Notes: generated from the letters alone by a model not told the origin. A stretch of 64,000 nt of DNA from Pollenia angustigena (GCA_930367215.1 OV884059.1:30371882-30435881), one strand, 5' to 3'; shown: positions 23,519 to 34,682, numbered from the stretch's first letter. A program made the numbers and translations.

Positions 23519-26500
23519 TTTTGTAAGTTGTTGTTTGTTTTTTATTTTGTTTTTCTTAACCTACTTACAACTACAATTAATGTTGAGAGAATTTCAACTA
23601 ATTGTAGTGGGGAGTGTAAGACGAGATAAACCCACTTTTTTATTGTTGATGTATTTTGTTCAAGCTTTGATATTGTTACAAGTAAAACTGTTGCTATAAG
23701 TCTTATACGTTTAACAGTTTTATTTGGTTTAATATCTTTAGTTTGTCTAAAATCTTTATGGATGAAGTTTCCTGATGATCTGGCCTAAGCAACCAGTGAA
23801 ATGCATAGGAATAGCTTATCCCATCAACAATAAATTTCAAGTGTTTTTATCAAGAATAAAAACTGGGAATTAAGCACAAATAACAAAATCTTTTGAAATT
23901 AAAATTTTTTTATTCCCAAAAATTGAAATTACTTTTTGATAATAAACAGGCAAGTGCACGGCCTAAAAAAACACTTAATTGACAACATCTTTTGTAAGTT
24001 GTTGTTTGTTTTTTATTTTGTTTTTCTTAACCTACTTACAACTACAATTAATGTTGAGAGAATTTCAACTAATTGTAGTGGGGAGTGTAAGACGAGATAA
24101 ACCCACTTTTTTATTGTTGATGTATTTTGTTCAAGCTTTGATATTGTTACAAGTAAAACTGTTGCTATAAGTCTTATACGTTTAACAGTTTTATTTGGTT
24201 TAATATCTTTAGTTTGTCTAAAATCTTTATGGATGAAGTTTCCTGATGATCTGGCCTAAGCAACCAGTGAAATGCATAGGAATAGCTTATCCCATCAACA
24301 ATAAATTTCAAGTGTTTTTATCAAGAATAAAAACTGGGAATTAAGCACAAATAACAAAATCTTTTGAAATTAAAATTTTTTATTCCCAAAAATTGAAATT
24401 ACTTTTTGATAATAAACAGGCAAGTGCACGGCCTAAAAAAACACTTAATTGACAACATCTTTTGTAAGTTGTTGTTTGTTTTTTATTTTGTTTTTCTTAA
24501 CCTACTTACAACTACAATTAATGTTGAGAGAATTTCAACTAATTGTAGTGGGGAGTGTAAGACGAGATAAACCCACTTTTTTATTGTTGATGTATTTTGT
24601 TCAAGCTTTGATATTGTTACAAGTAAAACTGTTGCTATAAGTCTTATACGTTTAACAGTTTTATTTGGTTTAATATCTTTAGTTTGTCTAAAATCTTTAT
24701 GGATGAAGTTTCCTGATGATCTGGCCTAAGCAACCAGTGAAATGCATAGGAATAGCTTATCCCATCAACAATAAATTTCAAGTGTTTTTATCAAGAATAA
24801 AAACTGGGAATTAAGCACAAATAACAAAATCTTTTGAAATTAAAATTTTTTATTCCCAAAAATTGAAATTACTTTTTGATAATAAACAGGCAAGTGCACG
24901 GCCTAAAAAAACACTTAATTGACAACATCTTTTGTAAGTTGTTGTTTGTTTTTTATTTTGTTTTTCTTAACCTACTTACAACTACAATTAATGTTGAGAG
25001 AATTTCAACTAATTGTAGTGGGGAGTGTAAGACGAGATAAACCCACTTTTTTATTGTTGATGTATTTTGTTCAAGCTTTGATATTGTTACAAGTAAAACT
25101 GTTGCTATAAGTCTTATACGTTTAACAGTTTTATTTGGTTTAATATCTTTAGTTTGTCTAAAATCTTTATGGATGAAGTTTCCTGATGATCTGGCCTAAG
25201 CAACCAGTGAAATGCATAGGAATAGCTTATCCCATCAACAATAAATTTCAAGTGTTTTTATCAAGAATAAAAACTGGGAATTAAGCACAAATAACAAAAT
25301 CTTTTGAAATTAAAATTTTTTATTCCCAAAAATTGAAATTACTTTTTGATAATAAACAGGCAAGTGCACGGCCTAAAAAAACACTTAATTGACAACATCT
25401 TTTGTAAGTTGTTGTTTGTTTTTTATTTTGTTTTTCTTAACCTACTTACAACTACAATTAATGTTGAGAGAATTTCAACTAATTGTAGTGGGGAGTGTAA
25501 GACGAGATAAACCCACTTTTTTATTGTTGATGTATTTTGTTCAAGCTTTGATATTGTTACAAGTAAAACTGTTGCTATAAGTCTTATACGTTTAACAGTT
25601 TTATTTGGTTTAATATCTTTAGTTTGTCTAAAATCTTTATGGATGAAGTTTCCTGATGATCTGGCCTAAGCAACCAGTGAAATGCATAGGAATAGCTTAT
25701 CCCATCAACAATAAATTTCAAGTGTTTTTATCAAGAATAAAAACTGGGAATTAAGCACAAATAACAAAATCTTTTGAAATTAAAATTTTTTATTCCCAAA
25801 AATTGAAATTACTTTTTGATAATAAACAGGCAAGTGCACGGCCTAAAAAAACACTTAATTGACAACATCTTTTGTAAGTTGTTGTTTGTTTTTTATTTTG
25901 TTTTTCTTAACCTACTTACAACTACAATTAATGTTGAGAGAATTTCAACTAATTGTAGTGGGGAGTGTAAGACGAGATAAACCCACTTTTTTATTGTTGA
26001 TGTATTTTGTTCAAGCTTTGATATTGTTACAAGTAAAACTGTTGCTATAAGTCTTATACGTTTAACAGTTTTATTTGGTTTAATATCTTTAGTTTGTCTA
26101 AAATCTTTATGGATGAAGTTTCCTGATGATCTGGCCTAAGCAACCAGTGAAATGCATAGGAATAGCTTATCCCATCAACAATAAATTTCAAGTGTTTTTA
26201 TCAAGAATAAAAACTGGGAATTAAGCACAAATAACAAAATCTTTTGAAATTAAAATTTTTTATTCCCAAAAATTGAAATTACTTTTTGATAATAAACAGG
26301 CAAGTGCACGGCCTAAAAAAACACTTAATTGACAACATCTTTTGTAAGTTGTTGTTTGTTTTTTATTTTGTTTTTCTTAACCTACTTACAACTACAATTA
26401 ATGTTGAGAGAATTTCAACTAATTGTAGTGGGGAGTGTAAGACGAGATAAACCCACTTTTTTATTGTTGATGTATTTTGTTCAAGCTTTGATATTGTTAC

Positions 26501-26717
26501 AAGTAAAACTGTTGCTATAAGTCTTATACGTTTAACAGTTTTATTTGGTTTAATATCTTTAGTTTGTCTAAAATCTTTATGGATGAAGTTTCCTGATGAT
26601 CTGGCCTAAGCAACCAGTGAAATGCATAGGAATAGCTTATCCCATCAACAATAAATTTCAAGTGTTTTTATCAAGAATAAAAACTGGGAATTAAGCACAA
26701 ATAACAAAATCTTTTGA
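23519..26717. repeat. Right (inverted) arm of palindromic 470-bp tandem array (6.8 units)
   Basis: After a 4-base filler (TTAG, 23,515-23,518) the same 470-bp unit continues in inverse orientation, starting in mid-unit at TTTTGTAAGTTGTTG. It repeats every 470 bp (the first unit is one base longer in a T run) and ends at TCTTTTGAA, where pol sequence resumes. Both flanks carry AGTTAAGGCAAAGA (21,004-21,017 and 26,718-26,731). The two arms together form a hairpin-capable structure of about 5.7 kb, similar in design to foldback elements. Confidence 0.95.
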
Positions 26718-26754
26718 AGTTAAGGCAAAGATATTTATTCAACATTTATGGCAG

Positions 26755-29391
26755 ATGAAGTTGTCTTGGGACGAAGCTCTTCCTAAAGATCTCAGCTCAA
26801 CTTGGTCAGAGTTCCGCGAAAGCTTAAATTCTTTAAACAATCTTCAAATAGCACGACATATATTCAATAATGACATCCCATTAACCACTCAACTGCATAT
26901 CTTTGCTGACGCATCCGAAAGAGCTTTTGGGGCAGCAGCATACGTTCGGTCTACATTTAAAGGTGGTAGAACAATTACAAAATTGCTATGTGCGAAGTCT
27001 CGCGTCTCACCAATCAAGAGGCAAACACTACCACGATTAGAACTTTGTGCAGCACTTATGGCTGCAGAACTTTCTCAATGTCTTCGAAAGGTTATGCAAA
27101 TTAAAAGTTTACCAATCTTCTTATGGACAGACTCTGAAATTGTCTTGTCATGGATACATTCAAACTCATCCTGTTTCCAGACATTTGTGGGTAATAGGAT
27201 ATCAAAAATTCAAACACTAACTCTTCCAGAACAATGGCGACATGTTTCATCTAAGGATAATCCAGCAGATATTCTCTCAAGAGGTTTGTCAGCAAAGGCA
27301 CTGTCAGAGTGCCACCTATGGTTTCTAGGACCATTATTTTTACACGGAAAACAAGAATACTGGCCTACAGAGTTTCGGCCACCTTTACAAATTACATCTG
27401 ATCTTGAAAGAAAGAAAGATTCAACAATCGTTTTGTCAACCATACACGACTACAGCTTTGTATATGAAATCGATCATAAAGGCTCATTTAAGAAATTACA
27501 GCGAATAGTATCATATGTCCACCGCTTCATAACAAACACGTCCAATAAAAATTCAGCAAGAACTCAACTGAATGCTCTAAGTACAGAAGAACTTGAAACA
27601 TCACTTAGAATAATCATACGTGCCATCCAAGGTTATGATTTTTCCAATGAAATCCAGCAGTTAAATAAACAACAAGAACTCGGAAAAACCAGCTCGATTC
27701 TTAGTTTAACCCCATTTATCGATAATAAAGGCATCCTGCGAGTGGGAGGGCGATTGGAGGAGTCAAACTTATCCTACGATGCAAAACATCCCATGATTCT
27801 TCCATACAACGATGAATTAGTGAAACTTTTATTTAAAGCAGTGCACGAAGAAAACAAGCACTGCAGTCCGCAAGCTCTATTAGGAATCGTGAGGCAGAGA
27901 TTCTGGCCGATCAAGGTAAAATCCATTGCAAGATCAACAGTGCAAAAATGCGTACAATGTTGCAAGGCCCGTCCAAAGCTATGTCAACAATTAATGGGAA
28001 ACCTTCCACAAGACAGAGTTACACCTGCACGTCCATTCATTAACACAGGCGTTGATTACTTTGGTCCAATATGGATCCACTACAAAATAAGAGGAAAACG
28101 GCCAACAAAGGCATATGTAGCAGTGTTTTGCTGTTTCGCGACGAAGGCAGTGCATTTTGAACTAGTTAGTGACTTATCGACCGATGCTTACATTGGTGCA
28201 TTAAAACGTTTTATTAGTCGAAGAGGACGATGCCAAAATATCTATAGTGATAACGCAACAAATTTCGTTGGAGCAAACAATAAACTTACTGAACTCGCTG
28301 AAACAATATTTTCTGAGGATGGAAAAGAATCGATAGTTTCAACATGCAGCTCAAAAGGAATACAATTTCATTTTATTCGACCCAGATCTCCCCACTTTGG
28401 AGGACTTTGGGAAGCAGCAGTAAAATCGGCCAAAAACCTACTGGTGCGAAGCTTAAGTACAGCTTCACTAACATATGAAGAGTTGGAAACGGTAATCATC
28501 GAGATTGAAGCCATATTGAATTCCCGTCCATTAACACCTATGTCTAATGATCCTTCCGATATGTCAGCACTAACTCCAGGGCATCTCTTGATCGGTGAGC
28601 CTCTCACGTCTCAGGTGGACATAGCAGCCAAATCACCGAAAATATCACTGTTATCACGATGGGAGCTCGTCTCAAGAATAAAACAGGAATTCTGGAAAAG
28701 ATGGTCAAATGAATATCTTCACGAACTACAGCTGCGCCATAAGTGGAAAACTTCAAGTCCCAACGTCAAGCCAGGAGATATGGTCATCATTAAGGAAGAT
28801 AACACTGCGCCAATGAAATGGCCGCTAGGACGAATATTGAAAGTCTATCCTGGAAATGATGGATCCATTAGGGTTGCTGATGTCAAAATCACATCTGGAA
28901 TATGTAAAAGGCCTATACATCGACTTGCATTGCTTCCTGTTGAAGAGAGTCAACAGTCAAACTCAACAAATCCAGACCCATACGCAACAAACACAGACGC
29001 AATAGCCGAAGATGATAGTGAACCCAAAGGCAAAAGAATAAGAGTTCCAATCAACAATATATGCATAACTTTGCTGGCGTTACTATTTATTTTCCCAATG
29101 ATCTTGGGAACGCCAATCAATAACAAACGATTTGGAACTCAGCTGGGAATTCACTTTGAAGAAATAGGATCAACATATATATCTACAAGTCAATGGAATC
29201 TAGTGGTTTATTATGACCTTTCGACATACTGGACTGATACATCATTTTTGGCAAATGGCACCGAATCATTAAAACAAATTTGTAAAAAAATTGAGTCCAA
29301 TAAGTCATGTATGAACATAATTGAACATCTGCAACATATTGAATCTGACTTGAGTCTTGATAATAGATTGCTGGACAAGTCTCGGCCATAA
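26755..29391 (+). CDS. BEL/Pao RNase H-integrase fused to envelope-like N-terminal region
   Basis: This is the downstream half of pol. The frame is already open at 26,719; the first Met is at 26,755. RNase H starts near residue 47 (LHIFADASERAFGAAAYV) with LPRLELCAA and LWTDSEIVLSW. The integrase zinc region (HEENKHCSPQALL, then CVQCCKARP) is near 363. The integrase core has GVDYFGP near 431, IYSDNATNFVG near 496 and HFGGLWEAAVK near 546, giving the expected D-D-E triad. A DUF5641-like C-terminal domain follows (VKPGDMVIIKEDN, then PLGRILKVYPG). The same frame runs into a hydrophobic stretch (ICITLLALLFIFPMI) and an ectodomain-like region (STSQWNLVVYYDLSTYW), so an envelope-like segment is fused in frame as in roo. 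It ends at a TAA at 29,389. Confidence 0.9.
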   Translation: MKLSWDEALPKDLSSTWSEFRESLNSLNNLQIARHIFNNDIPLTTQLHIFADASERAFGAAAYVRSTFKGGRTITKLLCAKSRVSPIKRQTLPRLELCAALMAAELSQCLRKVMQIKSLPIFLWTDSEIVLSWIHSNSSCFQTFVGNRISKIQTLTLPEQWRHVSSKDNPADILSRGLSAKALSECHLWFLGPLFLHGKQEYWPTEFRPPLQITSDLERKKDSTIVLSTIHDYSFVYEIDHKGSFKKLQRIVSYVHRFITNTSNKNSARTQLNALSTEELETSLRIIIRAIQGYDFSNEIQQLNKQQELGKTSSILSLTPFIDNKGILRVGGRLEESNLSYDAKHPMILPYNDELVKLLFKAVHEENKHCSPQALLGIVRQRFWPIKVKSIARSTVQKCVQCCKARPKLCQQLMGNLPQDRVTPARPFINTGVDYFGPIWIHYKIRGKRPTKAYVAVFCCFATKAVHFELVSDLSTDAYIGALKRFISRRGRCQNIYSDNATNFVGANNKLTELAETIFSEDGKESIVSTCSSKGIQFHFIRPRSPHFGGLWEAAVKSAKNLLVRSLSTASLTYEELETVIIEIEAILNSRPLTPMSNDPSDMSALTPGHLLIGEPLTSQVDIAAKSPKISLLSRWELVSRIKQEFWKRWSNEYLHELQLRHKWKTSSPNVKPGDMVIIKEDNTAPMKWPLGRILKVYPGNDGSIRVADVKITSGICKRPIHRLALLPVEESQQSNSTNPDPYATNTDAIAEDDSEPKGKRIRVPINNICITLLALLFIFPMILGTPINNKRFGTQLGIHFEEIGSTYISTSQWNLVVYYDLSTYWTDTSFLANGTESLKQICKKIESNKSCMNIIEHLQHIESDLSLDNRLLDKSRP

Positions 29392-30855
29392 AGAGGTGCT
29401 ATTGACTTTGTTGGAAATGTCGCACATTCACTGTTTGGTGTGCTTGATTCAGAGTATGCAGATAAAATGTCATCAACCATTGCCCAATTACAAGAAGACG
29501 ATTCGTTCATGCTAAAACTCATAAAGGATCAAACTTCGGTGGTAAACTCAACAATGAACATCGTTAAACAAGGTCTAACTGCAGCAAAATTCAAATTTGA
29601 CAGTCTTCAATCAACAATAAATGAATTAGTAAAGGATGAAGAATTACGCAACGAAGAATTGTACCAATTTAGGCTTGCCAATATGTTCAATATGGGTTTC
29701 ATGCAACTATCACTCATAGCAAACAATTTACAAAAAACGCAAGCAAGTATCTTGGATACATTAACTGACACTCATCATGGAAAAATCAACCCGTTACTGT
29801 TAACTCCGCTACAACTTGAAGTCGAAATACAACAAATCAAAACGCATATGCCTGAGTCGTTAATGTTACCAGTACCTGAAAATGAGTTGTTAGAATTTTA
29901 TAAGTTAATGAAAATAAAAGGTGGACTTACCCAGAAACACGTGGTGTTTAGTATTACGCTACCATTAGTAGAGCATGATAAATTTAAATTATATAATCTG
30001 ATCCCCATCCCTAGCGCAGTAAACAACACAATGCTAATGATAGAAACTTGTAGTGCTGTACTAGCAATAGACACAACCCGAAGACATTATTTCCCAGTAT
30101 CATCAGATCAACTTAAGTCATGTAACATCATCAAGATGGATATATTCATATGCTATAATATTCAATTGGAATACAACTTCGGCGCAGATAGATGCTCATG
30201 TGAAATTAACTTATTTAACAACTTCACTATTCCAACCTGCAATCTAAAAAGGCTGTCGGCAAACATAACGTGGTCACCATTAAATCACAACCAATGGATA
30301 TATTCATCAGCATCAATCACACAAGCAACAGCAGTTTGTGGGAAGGAAATCATAACTCTACATTTAGAGGGCTCTGGAATGTTAACTATGAACCCAGAAT
30401 GCATTATTAAGCATGATTTTATTCATATAACTGGACAACAGTCGATATCAACAGTGACTGGGGCATCCTACACGAGCCTTGCGAACCTCTCAGAATTTTC
30501 ATATAACCACCTTGCAAAGAATGAACACATCAAAAGATCCAATGACACATTGATGATAGACCAGATTTCAATGCAACTTAATAAAATGAAGGGTTTGCAA
30601 GAAAAGCTAGAAGCAATAAATACTTCGAGGTTTCAACATCATTCAACTTCAAAAACCAGTAGTACAGTTGCATACTCTGCATTAGTCGTCAGCCTAATAT
30701 CTATACTACTGATCTCAGCCATAACGGTAATACGCAGAAAATCCAGCACCGTTGCAACAACAGAAATGACACAAGCACCTAATTGTTCGACTCCGCCACC
30801 AAACAAGACAACACCCACACCACATCCACGGCAAAACTTCACAATTCAAGTCTAA
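29392..30855 (+). CDS. Envelope-like transmembrane-subunit region of the BEL element
   Basis: The reading is in the same frame as the preceding ORF, separated only by the stop at 29,389-29,391; the first Met is at 29,440 (471 residues). Immediately after the stop comes a small, hydrophobic, glycine-containing stretch where a fusion-peptide-like segment would be expected. A long helical region and a cysteine-containing ectodomain follow, then a strong membrane anchor near residues 415-435 ([20 protein letters not shown]), RRKSS, and a proline/threonine-rich tail. The layout matches the insect F-like envelope proteins of errantiviruses and roo. The stop sits where a furin-type cleavage site would be expected. 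Whether the source element made functional envelope protein is unknown. This copy cannot make the full-length form. Confidence 0.75.
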   Translation, partial: RGAIDFVGNVAHSLFGVLDSEYADKMSSTIAQLQEDDSFMLKLIKDQTSVVNSTMNIVKQGLTAAKFKFDSLQSTINELVKDEELRNEELYQFRLANMFNMGFMQLSLIANNLQKTQASILDTLTDTHHGKINPLLLTPLQLEVEIQQIKTHMPESLMLPVPENELLEFYKLMKIKGGLTQKHVVFSITLPLVEHDKFKLYNLIPIPSAVNNTMLMIETCSAVLAIDTTRRHYFPVSSDQLKSCNIIKMDIFICYNIQLEYNFGADRCSCEINLFNNFTIPTCNLKRLSANITWSPLNHNQWIYSSASITQATAVCGKEIITLHLEGSGMLTMNPECIIKHDFIHITGQQSISTVTGASYTSLANLSEFSYNHLAKNEHIKRSNDTLMIDQISMQLNKMKGLQEKLEAINTSRFQHHSTSKTSSTVAYSALVVSLISILLISAITVIRRKSSTVATTEMTQAPNCSTPPPNKTTPTPHPRQNFTIQV

Positions 30856-30880
30856 ATCTAATTGACTACTCGTCAATGCC

Positions 30881-30888
30881 GGGGAGAA
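30881..30888 (+). promoter_or_regulatory. Polypurine tract
   Basis: GGGGAGAA directly precedes the 3' LTR and would prime plus-strand DNA synthesis. Confidence 0.75.
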
Positions 30889-31486
30889 TGTTAAGTTACT
30901 TAAACTTAATTGTTAATGTGAACTTAATTTTGTTCGTCAATGTATTGAAATCAAAACTACAACGCATGCATTATTTTAGTTAAGTTAATTGAACTTTATT
31001 GTTTACAATTAAATTATGTCAATTGAAATCAAAACTACAACGCATGCATTATTTTAGTTAAGTTAATTGAACTTTATTGTTTACAATTAAATTATGTCAA
31101 TTGAAATCAAAACTACAACGCATGCATTATTTTAGTTAAGTTAATTGAACTTTATTGTTTACAATTAAATTATGTCAATTAAAATCAAAACTACAAGCCA
31201 TGCATTATTTTTAGTTACCACTTAATATGCATTTTTTATTTAGGTCAATTCATGTTAATTTTAAATTTATTAATTATGTTATTATTTTAATTTTGTATAA
31301 AAAGATGACCAATTTTACAAATAAATTTGTATTGATTTACAGTCTTCATACACAAAACGTCATTTCTTCATTTCTTACAAACAGTCTTTCAGTTACAAGT
31401 ACTAGAAAGACAAAAAAGGGAAAATAAAATAGTGTTAATTCTGACGAAACGTTTGAATTAAATCACACTAGAATCCTAATTGTTCA
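30889..31486 (+). repeat. 3' LTR (598 bp)
   Basis: Same ends as the 5' LTR, with one extra 78-bp internal tandem copy, which accounts for the whole length difference (598 versus 520). A TATAAAA lies at 31,296-31,302. Confidence 0.92.
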
Positions 31487-32350
31487 TGCCTATTAGCCAA
31501 AACTTGTCGAAATTTTTTTATTATTCTTTCATTATTGAAATTCGTTTAAGATAGAAACTGCTTAAAAGTTTAAGTTTTTTACACAAAGTTGTTTGTCTTT
31601 TTAACGAAAACTTGCAGCAATGATTTTATTTTCACAAAAAACTAGCCGAAAAAGTTCTTCTGTATATAAAGAGCACATTCGAAACATTTAAAACCTAATT
31701 AAACTTCTTAATAAGATAAAAACTAAAACACGATAAAAGAGTAGTCCTTATATATAAAACTGGTCGAATATTAAGTTAATTAAAAACCTGTCATGTAATT
31801 TTATGGAAAATATATCGTGAATATTTTTTAAACAGGTCAAATGTTCTTTTTAGTTTAACAAAAACAAAAAAAAAAAAAACATGTCGAAAAGTCTTTATCA
31901 AAAGAATGTCTGTATAAATGATTTTTATTTCTTTCACGAAAAACATAAAAAGTTAAAGGATTTTTTTTTATTTTTAAGAAAACTAGTCGAATAATTGTCT
32001 ATTACCCAAAACTTGTCGAAATATTGTTTTTTATTCCTAAATTATAGAAATTCATTTAAGGAAAAAACTGCTTATAAAGTTTAATTTTTGCACAAATCTG
32101 TTTGTCTTTTTACAGAAAACTTGTTACAATTATGCAATTTTATTGTTAATCGTTTGAAAAGATTTCTTTCCACAAACAACTAGTCGAAGAGCAAATACAA
32201 AAGAATGCAAATTAGACACATTTAAAACCTAATTAAACTTCATAATAAGAAAAAATTAAACTCGTTTAAAGAGACCTTTTTTAATGCAATTAAAACTGGT
32301 CGAATTTTTGTTATTTAACAGAAACTTCTAGGAAAATTTTGTTTCTATTG
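31487..32350. repeat. Satellite block B, right part
   Basis: It continues the ~500-bp unit interrupted by the BEL insertion, starting with the second TGCCT. The phrase ATTAGCCAAAACTTGTCGAA resumes exactly where the left part stopped. ACT-N-GTCGAA-type motifs lie at about 31,502, 31,645, 31,762, 31,880, 31,980, 32,012, 32,181 and 32,294. Confidence 0.8.
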
Positions 32351-33959
32351 TATATTTTTAAAAAGGTATATGTTTCCAACTCATAATTAGTTGGTACGAA
32401 AATTTCCTTTTATTGTATCCAATTTTATCAGAAGTTAAAGGCCTTTTAGAACTTTACCTAAAATAGTGTTTACTTTCTAGTTTTTGTATAACTATACGTG
32501 TAAACTCAAAAAGGATATGTGTCTTGAAAGTTGTATTTTATAGCATGTAAAGAAATAATACTTCTTTATAAAATTCCTTATTTTCTTTAGGGAAAATAAA
32601 ACACTATTTAACAATAAAATAATGGAGCCTTAAGGGAAACATAATTGTAATATATGAAACAAACTGTGAATGTGAAAAACTTTATAAAGCGAAAAATAGT
32701 ATTTCGCTGTTAAAAAATTAGGCCATGCTTAATAAAAATTTTTATTTTACAAGAAATTTTTCTTATTAAAAATAACATTAAAAGAAATTTAAGAAAATAA
32801 TTAACTTTAATTTTAATATTTTAAACTTGCAATACTTTCCTTTTTATAAAAAATAATGTTGCATAGTTTAAAATTTATTTGATTTGTTTTGACAAAAATA
32901 TACAAATCATAAAAACCGTCTCTGTTGACAACAAAATAACTTTATGTTGATTCAGCATTTTTGCCCCTGGTAACATTTTAATACATCTTTGCAACAAAGA
33001 GCAAACTTTTCTTGCTTACAAAAAAAAAAAAAAAAAAAATAAGGAATTGTTTTACAAATATAATAACAATAATATGCAAGTAAATAATAAACAAAGAATG
33101 ACATAAAAACAACAACAAAAATAATTTTTTCCTTTGAGTTTTACAGTTTGAGTACTAAAATTCTTTTTTTTCTTATAATATTTCTCATATGCTGTTGCAC
33201 ATCATCGTCATTGTCATCATCATTATCATCACAGTGGAACTGAAACAATAGAAAAGGCAACAAGTCATTTTTAAAAACAAAAGAAAAGTACATTTACAAT
33301 TCTATTTTATTCTATTTTAGAAAAAGGGTTTGGTTTTTTTTTTTTTTTAATAAAAATAAAACGGTTTCCTTTTTGTTAAAATAATAAAACTTCGCCCTTC
33401 AAAGTGTTAAAATTAATTTAAATTTAATTTAATTGACGCTTTTAAAGAAACAACAAATGTGTATGGGATTAGAAGTTAAGGAAGGAGTAAATGAATCTTC
33501 CTTATCAGCACTGATAGGGTCGCAGAGCCTAAGATTGTCTTATCGTGGGACAAGTTTTGATACAAACTCCGAAATCACAGGAATGCAGTCTAGAAAGGCT
33601 TAATATACAAGACTATAAAAAAGTTGCTAGATAAATGGATAAGTGTTTTTTGCAATGACAAGGTTAAACTTAAGCTGTAGCGCCGTGAAGGTAAAAATAA
33701 TTTTTAACAATTAACAAATCATTTGTTATTAGATTGTTAGAACATGTCTTTTGCTGTAGCTTTCTAGTTACTTCTAGAAAGTTCTCTTAAGTCATATGAG
33801 TTTTTGTCATTCTTTCCCGATATCGAAGAGACAATTATACTTAAAAACTGTAGAAAATTTTATATTATATGTTGAAGTTACCTAAATGAAGTTATAAATC
33901 TATTTCAGTGATGAAATTTAGACCACCCACGGAAAGGTACTATCTGATCCTGCCGATTT
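32351..33959. other. Non-coding DNA, nothing recognised
   Basis: AT-rich, with an A run at about 33,020-33,040 and a CATCATCGTC-type microsatellite near 33,200-33,232. No gene signatures were found. Confidence 0.45.
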
Positions 33960-33999
33960 GTACGACTTAAAATTATTAATCATTTAACCTTGTTCAAGG

Positions 34000-34682
34000 G
34001 GATCATATCCCCCACCTCTTCCTACAGCTCAGCACCCGAGCTTGAGCCAGGGAAAGGGTTGCGGCACTCTATCTGTTCCCCTCACCAAAAATCTAAGCAA
34101 ACCGGGCAGTGAGTTTCCATAAGCAAACAGAGAAATTCGGAGCTAGATTCCGTCCACGGGGCGTCATGTCTCTGAATAAATCCCGGGATAAAAATCTTCT
34201 GAACTAGGACATCTTATTTTCAGAGTCCACTGACTCACTCAATTTGATCCACGAGTCCCTTTTCGTCCATCTAATAACTCCCTTATACCTTTTATAACTT
34301 ATCCTAAAGTTTCGCTAATCCTCATCCGTACGCGAGTGCTTTTTTGCCCTACTGAATAGCCTCCTGACAGTGGTCCTTTGATTCTCAAACTCGCCTGTGC
34401 ACTATTTCGGCTGCGTGCGCCTGCCCGGAAAGTTTAGCGGAAAAGAATGCTCATAGTTACTGGTCAACAGCTCCGTGAAGGTGCTTACCAATTGCTCCAC
34501 ACCGGTCGCAGTCGCCCCTCAATTTTGGGTAACTCTAAGTTTACTATTCAACAATCCCAATTCATCCTCCTTGGATACCTATATGGACATTATTTTTAAT
34601 TTTCAAAGATTAAACTGCAGGACAGACAAATGTGGTCAGAGAAGGAAAATTCCAAAGCCACCCTCCAATCATTCACTTAGTA
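34000..34682 (-). pseudogene. LINE ORF2: endonuclease end and pre-RT region
   Basis: On the minus strand, from 34,682, one reads VNDWRVALEFSFSDHICLSC, which fits the conserved W-V...SDH end of a LINE apurinic-type endonuclease. It is followed by CPYRYPRRMNWD and, across frameshifts, KIEGRLRP, FRAGARS, STRVRMRISETLG and SESVDSEN. These are characteristic of the region between endonuclease and RT in Jockey/LOA-superclade LINEs. The RT core itself is not present. The reading is broken throughout. Confidence 0.6.

Larger units (their letters stand above)
17033..31486 (+). mobile_element. BEL/Pao (roo-like) LTR retrotransposon, defective
   Basis: The element is flanked by the 5-bp duplication TGCCT (17028-17032 and 31487-31491), and the empty site is recognisable from neighbouring satellite copies. 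Contents in order: 5' LTR, tRNA-Trp primer site, gag-protease-RT, a 5.7-kb palindromic insertion, RNase H and integrase, an in-frame envelope-like region, polypurine tract and 3' LTR. Apart from a 78-bp copy-number difference the two LTRs look almost identical, so the insertion is young. Coding is broken by a frameshift in RT (about 20,735-20,763), by the palindrome, and by a stop in the envelope-like region (29,389-29,391). Confidence 0.93.

Noticed and set aside
21250..26520. A 63-residue protein repeated eleven times (MTTSFVSCCLFFILFF...)
   Set aside because: It recurs only because the 470-bp units are copies. Composition is low-complexity and hydrophobic, and diverged copies at 45.6 and 55.6 kb do not keep the frame.
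21018..26717. CRISPR-like array
   Set aside because: Units are 470 bp, contiguous without unique spacers, and arranged as a palindrome in a fly-like genome.
17293..31427. Identical 66-residue frame in both LTRs (MHFLFRSIHVNFKF...)
   Set aside because: It lies entirely in non-coding LTR sequence overlapping the TATA and R regions, and is identical only because the LTRs are.
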